Shown in pieces: positions 1-6,011 of a stretch of 8,712 nucleotides of DNA (position 1 is its first letter; every line of letters starts with the position of its first letter). Source of the DNA: Candidatus Acetothermia bacterium (GTDB lineage Bacteria > Bipolaricaulota > Bipolaricaulia > Bipolaricaulales > Bipolaricaulaceae); contig JAGDVW010000083.1 in the NCBI GenBank assembly GCA_023255835.1, forward strand, positions 1 to 8,712. Reading direction: 5' to 3'. A program made the position numbers and the translations under genes. The notes under the pieces are model-generated. The model ran no database searches, was not told the origin of the DNA, and was given only the letters and a program-made list of their open reading frames with translations.

Positions 1-2
1 TC

Positions 3-44
3 CCCTTCTTCCTTGAGCCGGAGGCCTTGGAGCTGGCCTTTTGA
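3..44 (+). CDS. C-terminal tail of an unidentified plus-strand gene (partial)
   Basis: From base 3 one frame is open from the window edge to a TGA at 42-44 and reads PFFLEPEALELAF. The residue composition and the codons (GAG, CTG, GCC) match those of the genuine genes further along, and the other two plus frames close sooner or read poorly. Only 13 residues are visible, so no function can be given. It could be a chance open stretch. If real, it is a gene ending about 60 bp upstream of the tRNA gene. Confidence 0.35.
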   Translation, partial: PFFLEPEALELAF

Positions 45-66
45 GGGCGCGTTTCATCGCTTTTGG

Positions 67-94
67 TTGAAAGGCAAACGAGGTCGGTCATAAT
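67..94 (+). promoter_or_regulatory. Sigma-70-type promoter for tRNA-Glu
   Basis: A -35-like TTGAAA (67-72) and a -10-like CATAAT (89-94) are separated by 16 bp. The predicted start near 101 lies just upstream of the mature tRNA 5' end at 105, leaving a very short leader for RNase P to remove. Both hexamers are close to the consensus, and this is the only AT-richer stretch in the 60 bp ahead of the tRNA. The call rests on visual motif matching only. Confidence 0.55.
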
Positions 95-104
95 CGAGGC
101 GTTG

Positions 105-177
105 GGCCCCGTCGTCTAGCGGCCAAGGATTTCGGGTTCTCAACCCGAAGACAGGGGTTCAAATCCCCTCGGGGCCA
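105..177 (+). tRNA. tRNA-Glu (anticodon CTC)
   Basis: The stretch folds as a standard tRNA. The 7-bp acceptor stem is GGCCCCG (105-111) with CGGGGCC (170-176), and the discriminator is A177. The anticodon stem TCGGG/CCCGA (132-136/144-148) closes the loop TTCTCAA, with CTC at 139-141. The T arm is AGGGG-TTCAAAT-CCCCT. CTC reads GAG, the glutamate codon heavily used by the genes in this window. The 3' CCA is not encoded (the next bases are AAG), so it must be added post-transcriptionally. A promoter lies directly upstream and a terminator directly downstream, so this looks like a single-gene transcription unit. Confidence 0.95.
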
Positions 178-183
178 AAGGTG

Positions 184-206
184 GCCGGGCTGAGCCCGGC
201 TTTTTT
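184..206 (+). terminator. Intrinsic terminator of the tRNA-Glu unit
   Basis: A perfect 7-bp all-GC stem, GCCGGGC (184-190) with GCCCGGC (194-200), has a TGA loop and is followed at once by six T residues (201-206). It starts 7 bp after the tRNA. The last two T residues also form part of the stop codon of the convergent nitroreductase gene (205-207). Read from the minus strand the hairpin lacks a U-tract, so it is a good terminator only for the plus strand, though it may still act as a 3' barrier for the opposing transcript. Confidence 0.85.
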
Positions 207-723
207 ATGCCCCGCGGTTCCCAAACTTTTCCCAATGCACTTTTCGGGGGTCGTATTGGGTGCGGGGCGCGGGATGCTCGGCGGGGATCCCCACGGGGAT
301 GAGGGCGAAGATCCAGTAGTCCTCGGGGATGCCCAAGAGCGGCCGCAGGATTTTGTTGCGGTTTTCGTCCATGCCGCACCAGGTGGCGCCCAATCCCAAA
401 TTGGCCGCGGCCAAAAGGAGGTTCTCCACCGCCGCCGCCATGTCCTGGAAGAAGTAGAAGTTCCCCGCGGGCCTCCCCAAGGGGAGGATCACCGCCCCGG
501 CCTCCACGCCGAACTTCGCGTAGGGATGGGCACTACAAACCTCCCGGATCTTCTCCCGCTCCGTGATGACCAGGAATTCCCAGGGCTGGCGGTTGCGGGC
601 GGAGGGCGCGGCCATGGCTGCCCGAAGGAGGGCCTCGAGCTTCTCCCGGGGGACGGGCTCGCCCGTGAACTTCCGCACGGACCTCCGGCGAAAGATGAAG
701 TCCAAAACCTCTTTTTCCGTCAT
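205..723 (-). CDS. Nitroreductase-family FMN oxidoreductase
   Basis: The 172-residue product matches the small nitroreductase family: FMN-dependent, usually homodimeric, cytosolic enzymes that use NAD(P)H to reduce nitroaromatics, quinones or flavins. Visible hallmarks are the N-terminal FMN-phosphate motif RRRSVRKF (residues 12-19), the flavin/interface motif APSARNRQPWEF (39-50), the helix AAAVENLLLAAANLGLGATWCG and the C-terminal PVGIPAEHP. The length is normal for the compact subgroup. The ATG is favoured by a nearly ideal ribosome binding site six bases upstream and overlaps the pyrH stop (ATGA), so translation is probably coupled to pyrH. The physiological substrate cannot be read from the sequence. 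Standing directly after pyrH, it occupies the usual place of frr. The stop codon lies in the T-tract of the opposing tRNA terminator. Confidence 0.9.
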   Translation of the reverse strand: MTEKEVLDFIFRRRSVRKFTGEPVPREKLEALLRAAMAAPSARNRQPWEFLVITEREKIREVCSAHPYAKFGVEAGAVILPLGRPAGNFYFFQDMAAAVENLLLAAANLGLGATWCGMDENRNKILRPLLGIPEDYWIFALIPVGIPAEHPAPRTQYDPRKVHWEKFGNRGA

Positions 724-1427
724 CCATCACCTCCGATGAGGGAGCCGCGCTTGCCTGAGAGGGCCTCGAGCACGGCCCCTTCGCGGTCGACCTGGAAGAT
801 CACGATGGGAAGGGAATTTTCCCCGGCGATGGCCACCGCTGCCCCGTCCATCACCCGCAGGCCCCGGGCCAAATATTCGCCGTGGCTGAGTTTGGGGATG
901 ACCCGGGCTTTCGGGTTCCTTTGGGGGTCGTCGTCGAAGAGGCCGGGAACTTTGGAGGCTTTGAGGACGACCTCCGCCCCTACGGAGAGGGCCCGGATCA
1001 CCGCGGCCGTGTCGGTGGTGACAAAGGGGTCGCCCGTTCCGCCGGCGAAGACCACCACCGTTCCTTTGGCCAGGGCTTCCCGGGCCCGCCAGGGGTCCAC
1101 CGGTTCAGCCACGCCCTCCACCGGCAGGGCGGACATGAGGAGGGCTGGGATCCCTTGGGCGAGGAGGAATTCCCGAAGGGCTACCCCGTTGAGGAGGGTG
1201 CCGAGCATCCCCAGGGTATGCCCGGCGGTGGGGGGAAGGAAGGCGAGGGCCGCGCCCCTGGCCACATTCCCTCCGCCCACCACCACGGAGAGTTCCGCCC
1301 CGGCCTCCCGGGCCCGGCCGATCTCCCCGGCATAAAAAGAAAAGGCCCCTTTGTCCAAGGGGCCTTCCTTTCCACCGAGGACCTCCCCTGAAATTTTCAG
1401 GAGGGCCCGCCTCCACCGCAGACTCAT
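720..1427 (-). CDS. pyrH: Uridylate (UMP) kinase
   Basis: The 235-residue product is the bacterial hexameric UMP kinase of the amino-acid-kinase fold. It phosphorylates UMP to UDP with ATP in cytosolic pyrimidine synthesis. Seen in order: LLKISGE (residues 9-15), the glycine-rich VVGGGNVARG (49-58), GMLGTLLNG (73-81), SALPVEG (99-105), the FAGGTGDPFVTTDTAA nucleotide/UMP segment (127-142), KASKVPGLFDDDP and LRVMDGAAVAIA. The length is typical. The ATG overlaps the tsf stop (ATGA) and follows an AGGTGG site inside tsf, so it is the third gene of rpsB-tsf-pyrH. One oddity is that the GDxMGMLAT-type motif, whose aspartate contacts UMP in characterised enzymes, reads GHTLGMLGT here (His70). The remaining core motifs are intact, so I expect an active enzyme. 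Confidence 0.96.
   Translation of the reverse strand: MSLRWRRALLKISGEVLGGKEGPLDKGAFSFYAGEIGRAREAGAELSVVVGGGNVARGAALAFLPPTAGHTLGMLGTLLNGVALREFLLAQGIPALLMSALPVEGVAEPVDPWRAREALAKGTVVVFAGGTGDPFVTTDTAAVIRALSVGAEVVLKASKVPGLFDDDPQRNPKARVIPKLSHGEYLARGLRVMDGAAVAIAGENSLPIVIFQVDREGAVLEALSGKRGSLIGGDG
726..734 (-). promoter_or_regulatory. Strong ribosome binding site of the nitroreductase
   Basis: On the minus strand this reads GGAGGTGAT, a nine-base match to the 16S rRNA 3' end, ending two bases before the ATG (six bases from GGAGG). It lies inside the 3' end of pyrH. An out-of-frame ATG sits four bases before the true start. The frame that gives MTEKEVLDF is the nitroreductase. Confidence 0.8.
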
Positions 1428-2017
1428 CCCTCGCCCACCTGAAAGCGCACGAACCTTCGGATCACCACGGGCTCGCCGAGCTTCGCCGCCAGCTCCCCCA
1501 CCACATCCTCCACCCGAAGACTGGGATCGCGCACATAGGGCTGCTTAAGGAGGCAATTCTCCTCGAAGAACTTCTGGAGCCGCCCTTCCACGATCTTTTC
1601 CACGATGTGGGGCGGCTTTCCCTCCCGCTCGGCTTGCTTACGGAGGATCTCCTTTTCCTGGTCGATCACCTCTTTGGGGACGTCCTCGGGGGCGATCCAG
1701 CGGGGCCGGGCCGCGGCGATCTGCATGGCCAGGTTCTTCAAAAACTCCCGGAAGGCCTCGGAGTTGGCGGCGAAATCCGTGGCCGTATCCACCTCCACCA
1801 GGACCCCGATCTTCCCGGAGTGGTGGATATATGCCTCCACCCGGCCTTCTTTCACCGTGCGGGTTTGGGTGGCCAGGAATTCCTTGCCCTCTTCGCGCAG
1901 GATCTTTTTGGCCTTTTCGATGTCCCCGCCGGCCTTGATCAAGGCCTGCTTGCAATCCATTATCCCTAGCCCCGTCTCCTCCCGGAGCTTTTTTACCAGC
2001 TCCACCGTGATCTCCAT
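1424..2017 (-). CDS. tsf: Translation elongation factor Ts (short form)
   Basis: EF-Ts is the guanine-nucleotide exchange factor that regenerates EF-Tu-GTP in the cytosol. The N-terminal UBA-like domain (about residues 1-50) contains LREETGLGIMDCKQAL (11-26). The core EF-Tu contact motif reads TDFAANSEAF (80-89), with Thr-Asp-Phe intact and Ala where Val is common. At 197 residues it is much shorter than the roughly 280-residue E. coli type and close to the approximately 196-residue Thermus type, which lacks the second half of the core domain and the coiled-coil insertion and acts as a dimer. It follows rpsB with a 3-bp gap. Its GGGGTGAGGG ribosome binding region overlaps the rpsB stop. This is the normal rpsB-tsf gene order. 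Confidence 0.97.
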   Translation of the reverse strand: MEITVELVKKLREETGLGIMDCKQALIKAGGDIEKAKKILREEGKEFLATQTRTVKEGRVEAYIHHSGKIGVLVEVDTATDFAANSEAFREFLKNLAMQIAAARPRWIAPEDVPKEVIDQEKEILRKQAEREGKPPHIVEKIVEGRLQKFFEENCLLKQPYVRDPSLRVEDVVGELAAKLGEPVVIRRFVRFQVGEG

Positions 2018-2020
2018 CCC

Positions 2021-2824
2021 TCACCCCTTTTCCTCGTTGTAATCCTCGTACTTCTCCATCATCTCCATGAGGTGCTCTTCGTCCACGGCGATCATCTCCG
2101 GTTTGGGCATCTCCCTCGTCTCCGCGGGAGTGGCCGGCGCGGCCTCCCGGCCCTCCCGGCCCTCCAAAACCGCATCGGCGATCCGCGCGGTGATAAGCCG
2201 CGTGGACTTTATGGCATCGTCGTTCCCGGGGATGGGGAAATCGATGAGGTCCGGATCAGCATCGGTGTCACAGATGGCCACGATGGGGATCCTCATGGCG
2301 TTGGCCTCGCGCACGGCATGGACCTCCACGGTGGGGTCGATCACGAACACCACCCCAGGGAGGCGGTCCATATTCCTAAGCCCATCGAAATTGCTTTTGA
2401 GGCGCGCAAGCTCTTTTTCCAGTTTAAGGCGCTCTTTGATGGGGAGCCTCTCATATTTCCCCTCGGCGAAGTTCCGCTCCAGCTCGATCATGTGGAGGAT
2501 GCGGCGGCGGATGACCTCGAAGTTGGTGAGGGTCCCCCCGATCCACCGGCGATTCACATAGTGCGCTCCGCACCTCTTCGCTTCCTCCTCGACGATGGCC
2601 TGGACCTGCCTTTTCGTGCCCACAAAGAGGATGCCCTTACCTTGCGCGGCCTGCTCCCGCACGAAAAGATAGGCCCGCTCGAACATCTCCAGGGTTTTGG
2701 TGAGGTCGATGATGTGGATCCCCTTCCGCTCGGTATAGATGAACTCGCGCATTTTGGGGTTCCATTTTCGGGCCCTATGCCCAAAATGGACCCCCGCTTC
2801 GAGGAGTTCCTTCATCGTGAGCAA
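2021..2824 (-). CDS. rpsB: 30S ribosomal protein S2
   Basis: The 267-residue product is ribosomal protein S2, a late-assembling small-subunit protein that binds near S1 and the 16S rRNA 3' domain. Signature stretches are [44 protein letters not shown] and [11 protein letters not shown]. The C-terminal tail is rich in Ala, Pro and Glu and ends in an acidic [20 protein letters not shown] start it at TTG 2824 (giving [11 protein letters not shown]) because an AAAGGAGGT site lies seven bases ahead. The ATG at 2815 would be 16 bases from that site and would remove only three residues. The same frame stays open far upstream, but that is the antisense of dnaB. First gene of the rpsB-tsf-pyrH-nitroreductase operon. 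Confidence 0.96.
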   Translation of the reverse strand: MLTMKELLEAGVHFGHRARKWNPKMREFIYTERKGIHIIDLTKTLEMFERAYLFVREQAAQGKGILFVGTKRQVQAIVEEEAKRCGAHYVNRRWIGGTLTNFEVIRRRILHMIELERNFAEGKYERLPIKERLKLEKELARLKSNFDGLRNMDRLPGVVFVIDPTVEVHAVREANAMRIPIVAICDTDADPDLIDFPIPGNDDAIKSTRLITARIADAVLEGREGREAAPATPAETREMPKPEMIAVDEEHLMEMMEKYEDYNEEKG

Positions 2825-2830
2825 CGGCAA

Positions 2831-2839
2831 ACCTCCTTT
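2831..2839 (-). promoter_or_regulatory. Ribosome binding site that decides the rpsB start
   Basis: On the minus strand this reads AAAGGAGGT. GGAGG is seven bases from TTG 2824, which is ideal, but 16 bases from ATG 2815. This argues for a TTG start for S2. Confidence 0.75.
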
Positions 2840-2856
2840 CCGGCTTTGCGCGGCCG

Positions 2857-2885
2857 AGTATATCCGGGACTTTTGTCCACCACAA
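2857..2885 (-). promoter_or_regulatory. Promoter of the rpsB operon
   Basis: On the minus strand TTGTGG (2885-2880) and TATACT (2862-2857) are separated by exactly 17 bp. The -10 is one base off consensus and the -35 keeps only TTG. The predicted start near 2850 leaves a leader of about 25 bases, too short for a structured S2-binding leader. A GGAC-TTTT-GTCC inverted repeat (2867-2878) lies in the spacer. This is the only plausible promoter between rpsB and dnaB on this strand. Confidence 0.6.
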
Positions 2886-2923
2886 CGCGGCCTCCCCACC
2901 CTGGGGTTTTCGGGGTCTTGGGC

Positions 2924-2935
2924 TAAGATCGGATT
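2924..2935 (+). promoter_or_regulatory. Putative -10 element placed for leaderless dnaB transcription
   Basis: TAAGAT (2924-2929) fits the TANNNT -10 pattern and ends six bases before the GTG start of dnaB. Transcription would therefore begin at or next to the start codon. Its TAA is also an in-frame stop for dnaB, so no longer N-terminus is possible. No Shine-Dalgarno sequence fits in 2925-2935. No convincing -35 is seen; CTGGGG at 2901-2906 has the right spacing but is a poor match. Confidence 0.45.
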
Positions 2936-4294
2936 GTGCTCGAGGGCGAGGTCCGGCACGTCCCCCGTAATCCCGAGGCGGAGCAGGTGGTGTTGGGCGC
3001 GGCCATGCTCGCTCCCGAGGAGGTGGTGCCCAAGCTCCTTACCCGCCTCCGCCCCGAACATTTCTACTTCAAGGCCCACCAGGACATCTACCGCACCGTA
3101 ATCGAACTTTTCGAGCACGGGCAGCTCCCCGATGTGGTGACGGTGGCCAATCGCCTGGAGGAGAAGGGGAAGCTCGAGGGCGTGGGCGGCCGGACTTACC
3201 TGCAGGAGCTCCTCTTGAAGGTCCCGGCCACGGCGGCCGTGGAGCACTACGCGGACATTGTGGAGCAAAAAGCCCTGCGGCGCTGGCTCATCGAGGCCGC
3301 CGCCCGCATTGCCGAGCTCGGTTATTCCGAGGAGTTCCCGGTGGAGGAGGTCCTGGATCGGGCGGAGGAGGCCATCTTCACCATCGCCGAGCGCCGCTCC
3401 ATGCCCGGTTATTTCCTGCTCCGCGACTTCCTCCCCGCCCATTTGGAGACCCTGGAGGAGCTCCACCGCGATCCCAAACGCCGGCCGGTCACGGCCATCT
3501 CCACGGGGTTTCAGGAGTTCGACGCTCTCACGGCTGGCCTCCATCCGGCGGACCTCATCGTGATCGCCGGCCGGCCGGGGACGGGCAAGACCGCCCTGGC
3601 CCTGGGGATCGCCCGCGATGCTGCCCTCCGCCAGGGGAAAAAGGTGGGGATTTTCTCCCTGGAGATGTCCAAGGAGCAGGTTTTGGAGAGGCTCCTTTGC
3701 GCGGAGGCCCAAGTGGATTTGCACCGGTTGCGCACGGGATACCTTCCCCCGGCCAAATGGGGGCTGATCGCCGCCGCCGCCGGCCGCCTCAACGACGCGG
3801 TGATCCTCATCGACGACACCCCCAACTCCACCGTGCTCTCCATCAAAGCCAAAGCCCGGCAGATGATGCGCGAACACGGCTTGGATTTGGTGATCGTGGA
3901 CTATCTGCAGCTTGTGGAAGCTGGGATCAAGACGGATGTGCGCGAGCAGCAGATCGCCTATGTTTCCAGGACCCTAAAAGGGATGGCGCGGGAGCTGGGG
4001 ATCCCGGTGGTGGCCTGTTCCCAACTCAATCGGCAGGTGGAGAGGCGGGGCGAGGACGCCCGGCCCAAGCTCTCCGACCTCCGGGAGTCCGGGGCCATCG
4101 AACAGGACGCGGATTTGGTGGTGTTCATCCACCGGCCCGAGGGAAAGAAGGCCGAGGGAAGCCCGGTGGTGGAGACGGAGATCATTGTGGCCAAGCAAAG
4201 AAATGGCCCCACCGGAAGCTTCCGTCTCCTCTTCCACCGGGGCTTCGTGAGCTTTTACTCGCCCACCAAAGAGGCGGAGGAGGTCCCGTTCTAG
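2936..4294 (+). CDS. dnaB: Replicative DNA helicase DnaB
   Basis: The 452-residue product is the hexameric 5'-3' replicative helicase that unwinds DNA at the fork and interacts with primase. The N-terminal domain (about 1-150) opens with [14 protein letters not shown] (12-25). The RecA-like motor carries Walker A GRPGTGKT (212-219), SLEMS (241-245), Walker [12 protein letters not shown] (316-326), ACSQLNR (360-366) and the DnaB signature [13 protein letters not shown] (381-393). The length is normal and no intein interrupts the Walker or DLRESG sites, which are common intein positions in this family. GTG 2936 is essentially the only possible start: an in-frame TAA lies 12 bases upstream and the conserved N-terminus begins at once. 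It diverges from rpsB. Its TAG stop overlaps the ribosome-binding region of gcvH, implying a shared transcript with the glycine cleavage genes. Confidence 0.97.
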   Translation: MLEGEVRHVPRNPEAEQVVLGAAMLAPEEVVPKLLTRLRPEHFYFKAHQDIYRTVIELFEHGQLPDVVTVANRLEEKGKLEGVGGRTYLQELLLKVPATAAVEHYADIVEQKALRRWLIEAAARIAELGYSEEFPVEEVLDRAEEAIFTIAERRSMPGYFLLRDFLPAHLETLEELHRDPKRRPVTAISTGFQEFDALTAGLHPADLIVIAGRPGTGKTALALGIARDAALRQGKKVGIFSLEMSKEQVLERLLCAEAQVDLHRLRTGYLPPAKWGLIAAAAGRLNDAVILIDDTPNSTVLSIKAKARQMMREHGLDLVIVDYLQLVEAGIKTDVREQQIAYVSRTLKGMARELGIPVVACSQLNRQVERRGEDARPKLSDLRESGAIEQDADLVVFIHRPEGKKAEGSPVVETEIIVAKQRNGPTGSFRLLFHRGFVSFYSPTKEAEEVPF

Positions 4295-4302
4295 AAAGGA
4301 GG
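4295..4302 (+). promoter_or_regulatory. Ribosome binding site of gcvH
   Basis: AAAGGAGG begins immediately after the dnaB TAG stop and lies four bases before the TTG start at 4307. With only 12 bp between the genes, there is no room for a separate gcv promoter or a glycine riboswitch. Confidence 0.75.
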
Positions 4303-4306
4303 CATT

Positions 4307-4690
4307 TTGGTTCCCAAGGACCTGCGGTACACCAAGGAGCACGAGTGGGTGCGGCTGGAGGATGGGAGGGCCCGGGTGGGGATCACCGATCATGCCCAAA
4401 AATCCTTGGGCGACATCGTGTACGTGGAGCTACCTCCTTTGGGGAAGATGGTGAAAAAAGGGGAGCGGGCGGCCACGGTGGAGTCGGTCAAGGCCGTGGG
4501 CGAGGTCTTCGCCCCCCTTTCGGGGAAGGTGGTGGCGGTGAACGAGGCCGCCGCGAAAAGCCCGGACCTCGTGAATAAGGACCCTTACGGAGAAGGTTGG
4601 CTCTTCGTCCTGGAGATCGCGGACGAGGCGGAGATCCAAAGCCTTCTTGCTCCCGAGGCCTATGAGGAGCTGGTGAAGGGAGGGGGATGA
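4307..4690 (+). CDS. gcvH: Glycine cleavage system H protein
   Basis: The 127-residue product is the lipoyl carrier that shuttles the aminomethyl group from the P protein to T protein and is reoxidised by dihydrolipoamide dehydrogenase. The start MVPKDLRYTKEHEWVRLE is the family's canonical N-terminus and supports the TTG start. The lipoylation motif ATVESVKAVGE places the lipoyl-lysine at Lys62. It is followed by the usual PLSGKVVAVNEA, NKDPYGEGWLF and a C-terminal YEELV helix. The length is standard. It follows dnaB by 12 bp and its TGA overlaps the gcvPA ATG (ATGA), so it is probably translationally coupled to the P-protein genes. The partner gcvT is not next to it. Confidence 0.97.
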   Translation: MVPKDLRYTKEHEWVRLEDGRARVGITDHAQKSLGDIVYVELPPLGKMVKKGERAATVESVKAVGEVFAPLSGKVVAVNEAAAKSPDLVNKDPYGEGWLFVLEIADEAEIQSLLAPEAYEELVKGGG

Positions 4691-6009
4691 ACCCATACAT
4701 ACCGCACACGAAAAAGGACATCGAGGAGATGCTGAAGGTCGTGGGCCTCCCGGATGTGGAGGCCCTTTTTTCCGATATCCCTGAGGAGGTGCGCCGCCGC
4801 TTCCAGCCCTTGGGGCTTCCCCCGCGGGATGAGATCTGGGTTTCCCGGTACATCGCCGGCCTCGCCGAGCGTTCCCCGGGGCGGAGGCTTGTTCCCTTTT
4901 TGGGGGCCGGGCTCTATGACCACTACGTGCCCCCGGTGGTGGGCCACATCCTCTCCCGCGCGGAGTTCTACACGGCCTATACCCCCTATCAGCCGGAGAT
5001 CTCCCAGGGGACCCTCACCTGGATGTTCGAGTACCAAACCATGGTCTGCGAGCTTACGGGGATGGAGGTGGCCAATTCCTCCATGTACGACGGGGCCACG
5101 GCCCTGGCGGAGGCCGTGTACATGGCCGCCCGGGCTGTGGGTGGGAAAACCGTCTTGGTCCCAAAATCCCTCCATCCCCACGTGCGGGAGGTCCTGGCCA
5201 CCTATGCTTGGGCCGCCGGCCTGAAGATCGTGGACGTGCCCTTCAACGAGTCCGGCCAGCTCGAGCTCCGGGAAATTCCCGAGGGCACCTGTGCCCTCAT
5301 CGTGCAGGAGCCCAATTTCTTCGGGGTGGTGGAGGATCTTTCCGGCCTAAAGGAGCGGCTGGGGAAGGCTTTTCTCATCGTGTACGTGAACCCCATCGCC
5401 TTGGGGGTCTTGGAGCCGCCGGGCAATTTCGGGGCGGATGTGGTGGTGGGCGAGGGCCAGGTTTTGGGCCTGCCCCTTTCCTTTGGTGGCCCGCTTTTGG
5501 GGCTCTTCGCCACGCGGATGGAGTACTTGCGGAGGATGCCGGGGAGGCTTTCCGGCCGCACGGTGGATGCCGAGGGGAAAGAGGGCTACGTCATGGCCTT
5601 CCAAACCCGGGAGCAGCACATCCGGAGGGAGCAGGCCACCTCCAACATCTGCACCAACTCCGCCCTCTGTGCTTTGGCGGCCGCCGTTTATCTGGCGGCG
5701 TTGGGCCCAGAGGGCCTTGCCAGAGTGGCCCTCCTCTCCATGGAGCGGGCCCATGCCCTGGCCGAACGCATCTTCTCCGTTCCTGGGTTCCGGCCAGCTT
5801 TTTCTGGTCCTTTCCTCTACGAGTTCGCCGTGGCCTGCGAGGACCCGGAAGCTGCGGTGCGGAAGCTGCGCGCGGCCGGGATCGCCGTGGCCTCCCCCTC
5901 TCTCCTCAAAAAATGCGGGGTGGAAAATGCATTTCTCGTGGCGGTCACGGAAAAGCGCACCCAGGAGGAGCTGGACCTCTTTGTGCGCGCCCTTTCCCAA
6001 AGGGGGTGA
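4687..6009 (+). CDS. gcvPA: Glycine dehydrogenase (decarboxylating) subunit 1
   Basis: The 440-residue product is the N-terminal half-type subunit of the two-subunit glycine decarboxylase. With GcvPB it forms the PLP-dependent enzyme that decarboxylates glycine and transfers the aminomethyl group to the lipoyl arm of GcvH. Recognisable segments are FLGAGLYDHYVP (71-82), YTPYQPEISQG (98-108), NSSMYDGATA (130-139), TREQHIRRE (307-315) and TSNICTN (318-324). It lacks the PLP-lysine, as expected for this subunit. The length matches split P proteins of Thermus, Bacillus and Thermotoga type rather than the roughly 950-residue fused form. The ATG overlaps the gcvH stop and follows an AAGGGAGG site. 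GcvPB starts two bases after its TGA. Confidence 0.97.
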   Translation: MNPYIPHTKKDIEEMLKVVGLPDVEALFSDIPEEVRRRFQPLGLPPRDEIWVSRYIAGLAERSPGRRLVPFLGAGLYDHYVPPVVGHILSRAEFYTAYTPYQPEISQGTLTWMFEYQTMVCELTGMEVANSSMYDGATALAEAVYMAARAVGGKTVLVPKSLHPHVREVLATYAWAAGLKIVDVPFNESGQLELREIPEGTCALIVQEPNFFGVVEDLSGLKERLGKAFLIVYVNPIALGVLEPPGNFGADVVVGEGQVLGLPLSFGGPLLGLFATRMEYLRRMPGRLSGRTVDAEGKEGYVMAFQTREQHIRREQATSNICTNSALCALAAAVYLAALGPEGLARVALLSMERAHALAERIFSVPGFRPAFSGPFLYEFAVACEDPEAAVRKLRAAGIAVASPSLLKKCGVENAFLVAVTEKRTQEELDLFVRALSQRG

Positions 6010-6011
6010 GG

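Noticed and set aside
181..1335. Long plus-strand open frame opposite the nitroreductase and pyrH.
   Set aside because: The translation is low-complexity, rich in Arg, Pro and Gly, with no recognisable motif. The minus-strand genes account for this DNA fully.
2825..3877. Minus-strand frame of rpsB stays open for over 1 kb upstream, as if S2 had a 350-residue N-terminal extension.
   Set aside because: It is exactly antisense to dnaB, whose plus-strand motifs are complete. An rpsB promoter, ribosome binding site and canonical S2 N-terminus sit at 2815-2885. Long antisense open frames are common in GC-rich DNA.
2936..4294. An intein in dnaB.
   Set aside because: The coding frame is 452 residues with uninterrupted Walker A, Walker B and DLRESG motifs.
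4295..4306. A glycine riboswitch ahead of gcvH.
   Set aside because: Only 12 bp separate dnaB from gcvH, and they are occupied by the ribosome binding site. No tandem aptamer can fit.
5208..6011. The gcvPB frame is open upstream, suggesting a longer protein overlapping gcvPA.
   Set aside because: The upstream part reads as an Arg/Gly/Pro-rich shadow of gcvPA. The family N-terminus begins at ATG 6012, which follows a GGGGGTGAGG site.
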